Shown piece after piece: positions 43,599 to 51,695 of a DNA stretch of 64,000 nt (positions within the stretch are counted from its first letter, which is position 1; every line of letters starts with the position of its first letter). A program made the position numbers and the translations under genes. The DNA is from Nitrobacteraceae bacterium AZCC 2146 (lineage in GTDB: Bacteria; Pseudomonadota; Alphaproteobacteria; Rhizobiales; Xanthobacteraceae), in the NCBI GenBank assembly GCA_036924855.1, contig JBAGRP010000001.1:6684001-6748000 (forward strand), in the 5' to 3' direction. The notes below the pieces were generated by a model. The model did no database searches. It was not told where the DNA came from and was given only the letters and a program-made list of their open reading frames with translations.

Positions 43599-43647
43599 TA
43601 ATTTCAATAACATAAGAGTTCGTGGTTTTGTTCTGAATGGCGCGCCA
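43599..43647 (+). repeat. Hairpin repeat, copy 2 (left arm and core only)
   Basis: The leader ATTTCAATAACATAAGAG and left arm (GTTCGTGGTTTTGTTCTG...) run up to the core TGGCGCGCCA (43638-43647). There the match stops, and a serine-recombinase remnant follows in place of the loop and right arm. Same orientation as the other copies. Confidence 0.85.
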
Positions 43648-43885
43648 CCTGGTACTCCTGCCCCCCCCGACTCGGGGTGTTGCTGTGCCAAGACAGTCTT
43701 TTCGAGCACATCCTTGTTTCCCCTAATGCGGATTTAGTTGTCATCGACCTTGATAACGTCGATGAGCGACTGCAGGTAAGCTTCGCGGAAGGGGACAGAG
43801 CCGGACGTAAAGTGCTCGCGCATGTTGCGTCCGAACTTTTCAAGAAGGGCGGGATCGATGAGGTCGGCTGGCCGCCTCGAGTGTA
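43648..43885 (-). pseudogene. Serine recombinase C-terminal remnant (copy B)
   Basis: On the minus strand: LIDPALLEKFGRNMREHFTS, GSVPFREAYLQSLIDVIKVD, then an in-frame stop replacing the usual residue before IRIRGNKDVLEKTVLAQQ. This is the tail of a large serine recombinase and is collinear with copy A at 28787. The nonsense codon and absence of upstream domains show it is dead. Confidence 0.65.
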
Positions 43886-43932
43886 AGACCCAATCGAAAC
43901 CGCGCCCGGCGGCGTAAGGGCACGCGCCCTTC

Positions 43933-44259
43933 CTATTGCACTAGGTCGTCTTTGCTTAGTTGAGGAGGTCGTATTTTCTTCTTCCTTCCGGGCAGAAGGA
44001 AATTGACCCCCATCTGATCACCGTTAACCCAGGCGAGCTCGCAGCGTCGATAGGCAAGGCCCGTTGTTGAAAGCAACAGGAAGAACTCCGTGAGATTAAG
44101 TCCCTCCACCGATTTTATTATGGTCAGCTTGGCACCTGATTCGGATGCTTCCGTCATGATGCAGGCCCGACGCCAGGTGCCGTCTATCGCCATGATGTGA
44201 GCGTCAAATCCGCGCTCGAAAACAACACTGTCGTCTTTACGTCGTTCTGCGGTGGCCAT
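43933..44259 (-). CDS. PilZ-like domain protein
   Basis: A 108-residue protein with the beta-barrel pattern of short alphaproteobacterial PilZ proteins (GTWRRACIMTEASESGAKLTI; YRRCELAWVNGDQMGVNFL). PilZ domains bind c-di-GMP, but the N-terminal RxxxR ligand motif is only partly present (AERRKDDSVVFERGFDAHI), so binding is uncertain. The ATG has a GGGA about 8 bases upstream. The adjacent GGDEF-EAL gene fits a c-di-GMP role. Confidence 0.7.
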   Translation of the reverse strand: MATAERRKDDSVVFERGFDAHIMAIDGTWRRACIMTEASESGAKLTIIKSVEGLNLTEFFLLLSTTGLAYRRCELAWVNGDQMGVNFLLPGRKKKIRPPQLSKDDLVQ

Positions 44260-44939
44260 GTGAATCCCGGCAACTGAGCTGGCTGCTTGCTAATGCCAGC
44301 CACCTAAGAAGCCGTAAAACTCTCTCCTAAAATGGGAAAAAGTGGCAATCTCAACCCGTGAGAATACTTATCCGGGAGCCGCTCCAAATTACGAACCAGC
44401 GGAACTTATCCCACGCACGTCTCGCAGGTGCGAGAAAGATTCCTTTGACACGTCGTGTAGACTCATCCGATTCGCATCGGAATATTACGAACGTCCGACC
44501 GACTTCAGCCCCGCGTAAACAGGGCGTTCCGAATTCGGATTGGAAGTCGCACGTCCGCGAGAGCCGCTTGATCAGGAAATCCTGGTGACGGGTCCATCAA
44601 TGTTCTTTCCCTCAATCAAAAATAAAACAACCGTCTTAACAACATCTCTGGTCGTAGAAGGGGCCAATTGGTGCGATTGCCACTTGTTCCCGAACGCTGG
44701 GAACCTGCGCGGCCCGACGTCCGTCGCGCAGGACGGCATCCTAGCAGCGGTCGCTACCGCGAGCCTATCGTCCCTGTTCGAATCGCTGTGAGTGAACAGC
44801 CACGGCGATGATTGCTTGGGCTGCGGACAGTTTTAAGCCTCCCGAGGACGATGGGGCAATTCACATATCTCGACGAGCAACGCAATTAACGGGCTTTTAA
44901 GCTCACCGATGGATTGGCTTTCCGCTCAACCAACCGTTA
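44260..44939. other. Intergenic stretch, no gene recognised
   Basis: A 680-base divergent region between the PilZ and GGDEF-EAL genes. Short frames exist on both strands but none has a ribosome site or a family match. It should hold both promoters. Composition is less GC-rich than the neighbouring genes. Confidence 0.45.
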
Positions 44940-47117
44940 TTGCAACATCGTCAGACTGCAAGCAAGTTAACCACCAACAAGTCGCGTGTATGGATGAGCC
45001 TTGCAGCTGCACTGATCTATTGGGTTATTATATCGCTATGGCTGGCGGTGCTTGCGACAGTGTGCGTCGCATTTGTTCGCAATCCTCGGACATTTGGAAC
45101 CATTCGCCTCCTACTATCCGTGCTCTCGATCGACACCATCCGGAATATCGCCGAAAATATCTATTTTGGTTTGTATTTCGGAGGTCAGTACGGACTGTTT
45201 CCCGCCTCGATTGTCGGAGTGCTTGGCAATCCAAACTATCTTATCATCCCAAAGGTGATGAACGTCGTTGCAGCTTGCGCCGTATTGGGTCTGCTTGCGT
45301 TCCGATGGCTCCCGTTAGCGGCGAAAGAACGGGCCGACGCTGATGCTGATATCCGCTTGAAGGGAGCGGCCTTGAGCCAGGAGGCCGAAGAGAGCCGACG
45401 ATTGTTTGAGACCTCCTCAGACCTCATCCTTGTAACCGACCCGAAGGGAATGTTTATTCGTGTAAGTCCCAGCTCTTTTGCGATACTTGGCTATCGGCCA
45501 GATGAGATGGTTGGACGGAGTGGCGCGGAATTTATCCTACCAAAAGATCTCAACGGTACGCTACGCGAAATGAAATTGGGCCGTAGCGGCCGGCATGAGC
45601 GCAATTTTGAGACCAGATACGTTCATAAGAATGGTCACGTGGTGCCTTTGGCTTGGTCAGGGGTGTGGTGTGAGCCGGAGCAAAGGTATTTCTTTTTCGG
45701 TCGAGACATGACTGAACGGAAATCCGCAGAAGAACAACTGCGGCGACTGGCCTTCTACGATCAACTGACTGACCTTCCCAATCGGGCAAGCCTACGTAAA
45801 GATTTCAGGGAACTGTTCGAGGAGCGAGCAGACACTCCTATCCGGCCTATATCCATCGCGATGCTCGATCTCGACGGATTCAAGGACGTCAATGACACGC
45901 TGGGTCACTCTGTCGGTGACCGACTCTTGCAAGAAGTAGCACGACGGCTCGAAACCTCTTGGGATGAGATGCGTGTCTATCGATTGGGCGGAGATGAATT
46001 TGTCGTGGTCCTTAAAGACTGTGGCGATCCTCTTGTGGCGACCGAAGCCGTCGGCTCCATTTTGAAGCACTTGACCAAGCCCTTCAATATAGATGGTCAC
46101 CAGCTGTTTGTTGCAGCTAGCGCCGGCATAGCGATCGGGCCAGTACACGGATCGAACGCCGACGATCTCCTGGCGAATGCGGACCTGGCGCTTTACGATG
46201 CCAAGGCGAGTGGGACCCGAACGCACCGACTATACGAGCCGTCTTTGCGTGCGCAGGCAAATAGTCGCCGTCAGCTCGATAGCGAGCTCCGGAGGGCATG
46301 CGCAAACCAAGAATTTGTTCTATTTTATCAGCCTCAAGTTCGATCAAACGACGGCGTTGTAATCGGCGCCGAGGCTCTCCTTCGGTGGAACCATCCAGAA
46401 AGAGGCATCCTGGCGCCGGGAGCTTTTATTGACGCGCTTGCTGAAAGCGCAGTCGCCATGGAAGCTGGCCGATGGATTTTGACGGAGGCCTGCCGCACGG
46501 CAGCCTTATGGCGCGCGAAAGGCCTACCCGATATTCGGATGGGCGTAAATCTTTTCCCCGCGCAATTCCGTAACGGCACGCTGCTGCAGAATGTCGAACA
46601 TGCCCTGTCTGAAAGTGGATTGCCGCCTGAAGCGCTTGAGCTTGAGATCACCGAAAACATCGCGCTTGGTCGCGAAGATGGAGCACTGTCTCCATTGAAA
46701 GCGCTCCGATCGATGGGCATCGGGATTGCGTTCGACGACTTTGGAACGGGGTATGCGTCTCTCAGCTATTTGACACGCTATCCCCTTACCCGAATCAAAA
46801 TCGACCGAAGCTTCGTCCAGAAGATCGAAAGCCAATCCGCTTCGGAGGATACGGCGATCGTACGTTCCATCATCGTAATGGGGCGTAACCTGGGACTTGA
46901 GGTTGTTGCCGAGGGCGTCGAAACCACGGCACAGGCGGATTTCCTAAGGTCAGAGGGTTGCCACGAACTGCAAGGATATCTTTTTTCGAAGCCGCTTCCG
47001 AAGGAGATGTTCGAAAAGTTTCTAATGTCGGATCCAAGAGAAACAACCGAGGACGCGGGACTAGAGCAGGGCATTCCGGGATCACGGCTTCTTAGAGGGC
47101 AGGGGCTTTCTCTTTGA
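44940..47117 (+). CDS. Membrane-anchored PAS-GGDEF-EAL protein
   Basis: A 725-residue c-di-GMP enzyme. Three membrane segments occupy ~19-130 (SLAAALIYWVIISLWLAVLATV; FPASIVGVLG; MNVVAACAVLGLLAFRWLPL). A PAS domain follows at ~150-270 (LFETSSDLILVTDPKGMFIRVSPSSFAILGY), then GGDEF (YRLGGDEF) without an RxxD inhibitory site, and EAL (GAEALLRWNHPERG, DDFGTGYASLSYL). Both catalytic signatures look intact. The TTG start at 44940 lacks a clear ribosome site; ATG at 44994, just before the first helix, is an alternative. Confidence 0.88.
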   Translation: MQHRQTASKLTTNKSRVWMSLAAALIYWVIISLWLAVLATVCVAFVRNPRTFGTIRLLLSVLSIDTIRNIAENIYFGLYFGGQYGLFPASIVGVLGNPNYLIIPKVMNVVAACAVLGLLAFRWLPLAAKERADADADIRLKGAALSQEAEESRRLFETSSDLILVTDPKGMFIRVSPSSFAILGYRPDEMVGRSGAEFILPKDLNGTLREMKLGRSGRHERNFETRYVHKNGHVVPLAWSGVWCEPEQRYFFFGRDMTERKSAEEQLRRLAFYDQLTDLPNRASLRKDFRELFEERADTPIRPISIAMLDLDGFKDVNDTLGHSVGDRLLQEVARRLETSWDEMRVYRLGGDEFVVVLKDCGDPLVATEAVGSILKHLTKPFNIDGHQLFVAASAGIAIGPVHGSNADDLLANADLALYDAKASGTRTHRLYEPSLRAQANSRRQLDSELRRACANQEFVLFYQPQVRSNDGVVIGAEALLRWNHPERGILAPGAFIDALAESAVAMEAGRWILTEACRTAALWRAKGLPDIRMGVNLFPAQFRNGTLLQNVEHALSESGLPPEALELEITENIALGREDGALSPLKALRSMGIGIAFDDFGTGYASLSYLTRYPLTRIKIDRSFVQKIESQSASEDTAIVRSIIVMGRNLGLEVVAEGVETTAQADFLRSEGCHELQGYLFSKPLPKEMFEKFLMSDPRETTEDAGLEQGIPGSRLLRGQGLSL

Positions 47118-47143
47118 CACGTCGGAGAAGTAGGGATAGCGCC

Positions 47144-47350
47144 TTTTTGCTTGCCAATGGGCGGCTGGACCGTAATGCGTCTGAACTTGATTTCCAGCGC
47201 TACCTTCGTGAGTTCGCCGTCGTGGTCCCGCACTTCTATGTGATGCAGACCCCTGACGCTGGTTTCTTCCATTTCGTCCGCGATCGTATGACCGCCATCG
47301 CCCGCGAGCCGATCAGCCGATCTACGCAGGTGCGAACCAGAAAATGAGAG
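47144..47350 (-). pseudogene. IS4/Tn5-like transposase fragment
   Basis: The minus strand encodes RLAGDGGHTIADEMEE, VRDHDGELTKVALEIKFRRI and TVQPPIGKQK. This matches the middle of Tn5/IS4-group transposases, which continue with YPALTLTVIHA; here homology ends at GKQK. No catalytic region or ends are found, so only a fragment remains. It lies between the EAL gene and a palindromic element. Confidence 0.55.
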
Positions 47351-47356
47351 CCAAGT

Positions 47357-47542
47357 GTGAATAAGCACCGAAGTAGGACCGGGCTACGTGAGGGCCAACC
47401 TGTTGATCTAGTTCGTGAACTAGGCAGACTACCGGGGTCCCGATCGGCGCCGATCCGGACCCCAACCCGAACGAATTTCCTCGTGCTACATCAAAGCATT
47501 GCGGTCATCCGAGTTGGGGTCCCGGCTTCGGTGCTTATTCAC
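47357..47542. repeat. 186-bp element with 17-bp terminal inverted repeats and nested palindromes
   Basis: GTGAATAAGCACCGAAG (47357-47373) recurs as an exact inverted copy at 47526-47542. Inside, 47434-47463 is a 30-base near-perfect palindrome (GGGGTCC...GGACCCC around GATCGGCGCCGATC), and GGACCCCAAC (47457) pairs with GTTGGGGTCC (47513). No coding frame fits. It could be a MITE-like element or a structured RNA/DNA site. It follows a transposase fragment directly. Confidence 0.65.
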
Positions 47543-47792
47543 ATGTACGCCGTTTTCGCCGTGATCGAGGGAAGGATGACCGGGTGGGCGACGCGGCGCG
47601 TGGATTTTGGAATCGGCGGTTGAGGACATTTTGGTCACCCTGCCGTTCACATCGTCATCAGTGCGCGACGGGTCCGCTGTATAAATCTCAATTTCCGACC
47701 AAAGCATGCTGGCGATCTCGTTCCCGATGCGGGGCGCCGAAAGGGTTTGAGTTCGCTCAGTTTCCTGCGAATGCACCAATTTCAGAATTACA
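47543..47792. other. Short non-coding stretch
   Basis: No gene or repeat recognised between the palindromic element and hairpin copy 3. Confidence 0.4.
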
Positions 47793-47874
47793 GGGCAATT
47801 TCAATTACATAAGAGTTCGCAGTTTTATTCTGAATGGCGCGCCATTCTCCGCCATTCTGAATAAGACAACGAAC
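47793..47874 (+). repeat. Hairpin repeat, copy 3
   Basis: Leader CAATTTCAATTACATAAGAG, left arm 47815-47837 (identical to copy 1), core TGGCGCGCCA at 47835-47844, and a degenerate right arm at 47852-47874 that still begins CCATTCTGAATAA and ends CGAAC. It separates the GGDEF-EAL module from the GntR operon. Confidence 0.88.
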
Positions 47875-47958
47875 TTTCGACTGGGCTGGCAACGACCGCT
47901 TTTGGCGCGAGTCGACATGCATTGCTCCCTTCGAGAGTTGACGTTCGAGCTGAGCTCT

Positions 47959-48642
47959 CTACGCTGCGACTTGGCCCCTGGCCTTACGGACTTGCTCCGT
48001 TAGGCGTTTTCGCGTTTTGGCAATGTGCTCGCGCATAAGCCGCTCCGCCCGATCGCCGTCTCGCTTCTCAATGGCATTGACGATCTGAGCATGCTCCAGG
48101 ACGCCACGGCGACGTTGTTCGCCTTCGGACGAGACGCGCTGGAGCCCAATCCGCATCTGGCCTTCGAGTGAAATCAGAATGTCATGGAGGCGGTTGTTTC
48201 TCGAAAACCGCCCGATTGCCTCGTGGAATGCAGCGTTCGTCTGAAAGTAGCCGGCGGCATCGTCCTTCGCCACGCACTTCTCCTGACGTGCAATGATGGA
48301 CCGAAGTTCCGCGACACCATCGGCATCGATCCGTTCGGCGCACAGCCGCGCGGATAGTGCTTCGACGAACTCGCGGATTTCGTGGATTTCCAGAACGTCG
48401 TTGAGCTCGATCGTCGCCACGACGACGCCCCTTCGAGGCTGCTCGACCGCCAAGCCGTCCGACACCAACTGCAGCACGGCCTCGCGGATCGGGCTTCGCG
48501 AGACGTTCAACCGGCGCGCCAGCTCCGGCACACTGAGCGGCTGGCCCGGCGGCAATACGCCGGACAGAATGCCTTCCCGAAGTGATTCGTGAACCGCGTC
48601 GACGATCCGCGTCGCGGGGCGCAAAGGCTGCAGATCGGTCAT
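47959..48642 (-). CDS. GntR-family (FCD) transcriptional regulator
   Basis: A 227-residue regulator of the FadR/FCD subfamily. The winged HTH is LREGILSGVLPPGQPLSVPELARRLNVSRSPIREAVLQLVSDGLAV. The helical ligand domain has metal-ligand His residues (NAAFHEAIGRFSRNNRLHDIL; LEHAQIVNAIEKRDGDRA). It is the last gene of a seven-gene minus-strand operon, only 9 bases after the binding-protein stop. The tandem TTACATGTAA sites upstream of the first gene are its probable operators. Confidence 0.9.
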   Translation of the reverse strand: MTDLQPLRPATRIVDAVHESLREGILSGVLPPGQPLSVPELARRLNVSRSPIREAVLQLVSDGLAVEQPRRGVVVATIELNDVLEIHEIREFVEALSARLCAERIDADGVAELRSIIARQEKCVAKDDAAGYFQTNAAFHEAIGRFSRNNRLHDILISLEGQMRIGLQRVSSEGEQRRRGVLEHAQIVNAIEKRDGDRAERLMREHIAKTRKRLTEQVRKARGQVAA

Positions 48643-48651
48643 CGGCTGGAG

Positions 48652-49596
48652 CTACCCTTTCAACATCATGCTGGCTGGCGGGCTAGCATCGGCACGAAGA
48701 AATCCACTGCTCTTCATGAACTCTGCCAACTTGGGCACGCCTACCAGCTCATCGGTAAAAGTCGTACTTGGGTCGGCTAACAGCCTGGTGAAATCGTCAC
48801 TGCTCTGACGCCCACCGGACTCCGCTGCGAGCATCTTGGCAGCTTCCTCCGGCCGGGACTTCAACAATGCGATGCCCTTCCCGATGGCGTCCCTGATCGC
48901 CTGCACGTTCGCCGGTCTTTTCTTGCCATACGTCTCGAGCGCAAAGCAAACACTGAAGGTGAGCGGGCCGACGATGTCCCGGCTATTCAGCAGCATCCGG
49001 CAACCCCGTTTGATCGCTTCGTTCTGGAATGGCGGGGAGCCCATATAGCCGGCAATCTGGTTGGTGACGAGCGCCTGCAGCGCGTCCGGATGCGGCATGG
49101 CCAGGAAACTTCCGTCGAGCGCCTTCGCGTCGCCGAGGGTCTGCTGGGCCGCGAGGCGCAGGACGAAAGCCTGATTGGTATCGGGCGCTGTGACCGCGAT
49201 CTTCTTGCTGCTATCGAAGTCGCGCAGCGCCTTAACGGCCGGATCATTGGTGAGCAACAGGAGATCCATTATCGTAAGACTGGATATGAGCCCGACCTTG
49301 AAGCCGCGGTCGCGGCCGATCAGGAAGGGCGCAACGCTGCCGGCTCCAGCGTCGATGTCGCCCGACAGCATGCCTTCGCGGATCGCCGCGCTTGAGGCGA
49401 TCTCGAGCCAGTCGACCTTCAAGCCAGGGATGGCGGCTTCGATCCAGCCGGCATTCTTTGCAAGCTTCAAAGGCGCATATCCGAGACCGGGCAACAGGGC
49501 GATCGTCAACCGCTCACCTGCCTGGGCCCGCAACGTTTCGGGCACAACAAACGGTGCCGCCAGGCCGGCAGCGAGAAACGTGCGTCTTGCGATCAT
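48652..49596 (-). CDS. NitT/TauT-type ABC binding protein (importer 3)
   Basis: A 314-residue binding protein with a Tat-like signal (MIARRTFLAAGLAAPFVV; twin Arg followed by TFL). The body shows GYAPLKLAKNAGWIEAAIP, AIREGMLSGDIDAGAGSVAPFL and LVTNQIAGYMGSPPF, typical of SsuA-like proteins. AAGGAG 7 bases upstream selects the ATG at 49596. Genes around it handle amino-acid-like chemistry, so the ligand may be a D-amino acid or a zwitterionic amine and not a sulfonate. Confidence 0.86.
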   Translation of the reverse strand: MIARRTFLAAGLAAPFVVPETLRAQAGERLTIALLPGLGYAPLKLAKNAGWIEAAIPGLKVDWLEIASSAAIREGMLSGDIDAGAGSVAPFLIGRDRGFKVGLISSLTIMDLLLLTNDPAVKALRDFDSSKKIAVTAPDTNQAFVLRLAAQQTLGDAKALDGSFLAMPHPDALQALVTNQIAGYMGSPPFQNEAIKRGCRMLLNSRDIVGPLTFSVCFALETYGKKRPANVQAIRDAIGKGIALLKSRPEEAAKMLAAESGGRQSSDDFTRLLADPSTTFTDELVGVPKLAEFMKSSGFLRADASPPASMMLKG

Positions 49597-49629
49597 GGTC
49601 CTGCTCCTTGTCAAGGTTTGCGGTACGTG

Positions 49630-50469
49630 TCAGTCGTCGATTGTCGCCGTGGCCTGCTTCATCCCCCACCGCACGATGGTGCGGCGCTCGATCCAGTTGA
49701 AGCCGGCCTCGAGAATGATTCCGATCACCGCAACGCTGATGATGCCTGCGAAGACTTCGTCAGTGCGGAGGAAGTATCGTGCGTCGTTGAGGTAGTTCCC
49801 GAGCCCGCTCTTCGAGCCCGAAATACCGAACACCAGTTCCGCGGCGATGATTGTGCGCCAGCCATATCCAAGCCCGGTCTTGAGGCCGGTCATCGTGTAA
49901 GGCAAAGCGGCGGGAAACAGCACATCGGTCACCATCCGCCACCACGACAGGCCGAGAACCCGGCCCACGTTCACAAGGGTCTGGTTGGCGGTCCTGAATC
50001 CGGTCGAGATGTTCAACGTCACCGGCCAAACCACGGCGTTCACGACCACGAAGATCAACGAATTAACGTTGAGCCCGAACCAGATGATGGCGATCGGCAA
50101 CATCGCGACCGACGGCAGTGGATTCAGCATCGAGGTTGCCAACTCGACGGCGTCGTCGACGAAGCTGTTGACGCGCGCCAGGACCGTGAAGACAAAGGCC
50201 AGGACCACGCCGATCAGGAGGCTGATGCCGAGCAGCTTCAGGGTGGTCCATGTCGCACCGGCCAGTGCGCCGCTCGACCATCCGCGCCAGAACGCGCTGA
50301 AGACCTCGCCAGGCGGCGGAAAGATCAGCGGGTTGACGTCGGATGTCTGGATGTAAAGCTGCCAGCCGGCCAGCACCAGGCCCAACTGAATCGCTCGCCT
50401 CAGCGAGACCGGAAGACTGCGCCAGCCGCGCCGGCGAGGGACGAGCCTGGTTTCAATCACCAATGACAT
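49630..50469 (-). CDS. NitT/TauT-type ABC permease (importer 3)
   Basis: A 279-residue permease with about six helices. The EAA loop is VGRVLGLSWWRMVTDVLFPAALPYTMTGLKTGLGYGWRTIIAAEL. It overlaps the ATPase gene end by 17 bases, so the two are translated together. No ambiguity in family; the substrate is set by the binding protein. Confidence 0.88.
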   Translation of the reverse strand: MSLVIETRLVPRRRGWRSLPVSLRRAIQLGLVLAGWQLYIQTSDVNPLIFPPPGEVFSAFWRGWSSGALAGATWTTLKLLGISLLIGVVLAFVFTVLARVNSFVDDAVELATSMLNPLPSVAMLPIAIIWFGLNVNSLIFVVVNAVVWPVTLNISTGFRTANQTLVNVGRVLGLSWWRMVTDVLFPAALPYTMTGLKTGLGYGWRTIIAAELVFGISGSKSGLGNYLNDARYFLRTDEVFAGIISVAVIGIILEAGFNWIERRTIVRWGMKQATATIDD

Positions 50470-51259
50470 GGGATGCCTCCTGACCCATCAACCGAGCGAC
50501 TTGTCGGCCTACTTCCAACGCCTCCTGCGACGTCGGATCGCTGACGCTGCGGGCGTCGACGATCGACGCTATACTTGAGGGCGTTCCATCGAGAATGATG
50601 ATATCGTGACCGACCAGCGCCGCTTCGGCGATCGAATGGGTGACGAACAGGACGGTCGCTGCCGTGCGCTTCACCACTTCGATGACCTCGAGTTGAAGGC
50701 GCAGCCGCGTTTGCGGATCGAGCGCTCCGAACGGCTCGTCCATCAGCAGGACGGCGGGCTCCAGGGCCAACGCACGTGCGATCGCGACGCGTTGCTTCAT
50801 TCCGCCGGATAATTGATGCGGAAATTTATGGGTAGCGGCTTCCAACCGCATGACGCCGAGCCAATGATCTGCGCGGTCCTGGGCCTCCGCCCGGGTTGCT
50901 TTCCCTGTAGCGCGCAAAGGGTAGGCGACGTTGTCGAGGACGGTCCGCCATGGAAACAACTGGTCGAATTCCTGGAAGACGACGGCACGATCGGGTCCCG
51001 GCTTGACGACCTTGCGATCGGCGACAGTGACGGTGCCCTGGAGCGGCTTGATGAATCCCGCCACGGATTTTAGGATCGTCGACTTGCCGCAGCCGGAGGG
51101 GCCGAGCAGGATCGCCGTCTCCCCGCGCCGGACCGAAAAATTGACGTCTCTGACCGCGACGGACATGCCCGCCGGTGTCTTGTAGCCTAACGACAGGCCA
51201 ACGACATCCAGCATGGACGCAGCATGGCTGTGATCGATCGGCGCTTCGGCGGTCTGCAT
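50453..51259 (-). CDS. NitT/TauT-type ABC ATPase (importer 3)
   Basis: A 268-residue ATPase: GPSGCGKST, FQEFDQLFPW, LSGGMKQR, VLLMDEPFGALD, VTHSIAEA. The Q-loop is slightly unusual (FQEFDQ for FQQ). I placed the start at the ATG at 51259, which has GGAG about 9 bases upstream. A GTG at 51292 overlapping the ridA stop as GTGA would add 11 residues and is possible. Confidence 0.88.
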   Translation of the reverse strand: MQTAEAPIDHSHAASMLDVVGLSLGYKTPAGMSVAVRDVNFSVRRGETAILLGPSGCGKSTILKSVAGFIKPLQGTVTVADRKVVKPGPDRAVVFQEFDQLFPWRTVLDNVAYPLRATGKATRAEAQDRADHWLGVMRLEAATHKFPHQLSGGMKQRVAIARALALEPAVLLMDEPFGALDPQTRLRLQLEVIEVVKRTAATVLFVTHSIAEAALVGHDIIILDGTPSSIASIVDARSVSDPTSQEALEVGRQVARLMGQEASHVIGD

Positions 51260-51288
51260 GCCGCTACGCTCCAATGTATGCGTGTTGC

Positions 51289-51684
51289 TCACGCGACGGC
51301 CACGATCGCTTCGATCTCGATCTTCGCGCCGAGATGCAATTCGGGGCATGGCACGACCGAGCGCGCCGGTTTGTGGTCACCGAAGAACGCGGCGTAGGCC
51401 TTGTTCGCTTCCCCCCACAGAGAGATGTCCGTGACGTAGATCGTCGCCTTCACGACGTCGGAGCGGGACGCCCCCACGGTGCGTGCGATGGCCTCTATGT
51501 TGCCGAGGGCGTATGTGACCTGATTCCCCACCGCGATGGACTCCGGAGAAGGCGTGTCCTTTGCGACTCCGAGCTGTCCGGAGACGTAGAGGGTGTCGCC
51601 GTGCAGGACGCCCTGCGCATAGTGTCCGAGCGGCGTCGGCGCCTGCGAATTGACGATGCGGGTCTGCCTGGGATGCGCGTTCAT
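51289..51684 (-). CDS. ridA: RidA-family enamine/imine deaminase
   Basis: A 131-residue YjgF/YER057c/UK114 protein. RidA hydrolyses reactive enamines such as 2-aminoacrylate that PLP enzymes release. Family patterns are YAQGVLHGDTLYVSGQLGVA, VTYALGNIEAIARTVGASRSDVVKATIYVTD and PARSVVPCPEL with the substrate-binding Arg, then IEIEAIVAV. AAGGA stands 7 bases before the ATG at 51684. It lies directly behind a PLP dehydratase/aldolase-like gene, which fits removal of that enzyme's enamine product. Confidence 0.92.
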   Translation of the reverse strand: MNAHPRQTRIVNSQAPTPLGHYAQGVLHGDTLYVSGQLGVAKDTPSPESIAVGNQVTYALGNIEAIARTVGASRSDVVKATIYVTDISLWGEANKAYAAFFGDHKPARSVVPCPELHLGAKIEIEAIVAVA

Positions 51685-51695
51685 GATGGATCCTT

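Noticed and set aside
47114..47347. 77-codon plus-strand frame after the GGDEF-EAL gene
   Set aside because: It is opposite the Tn5-like transposase fragment, starts with TTG and has no resemblance of its own.
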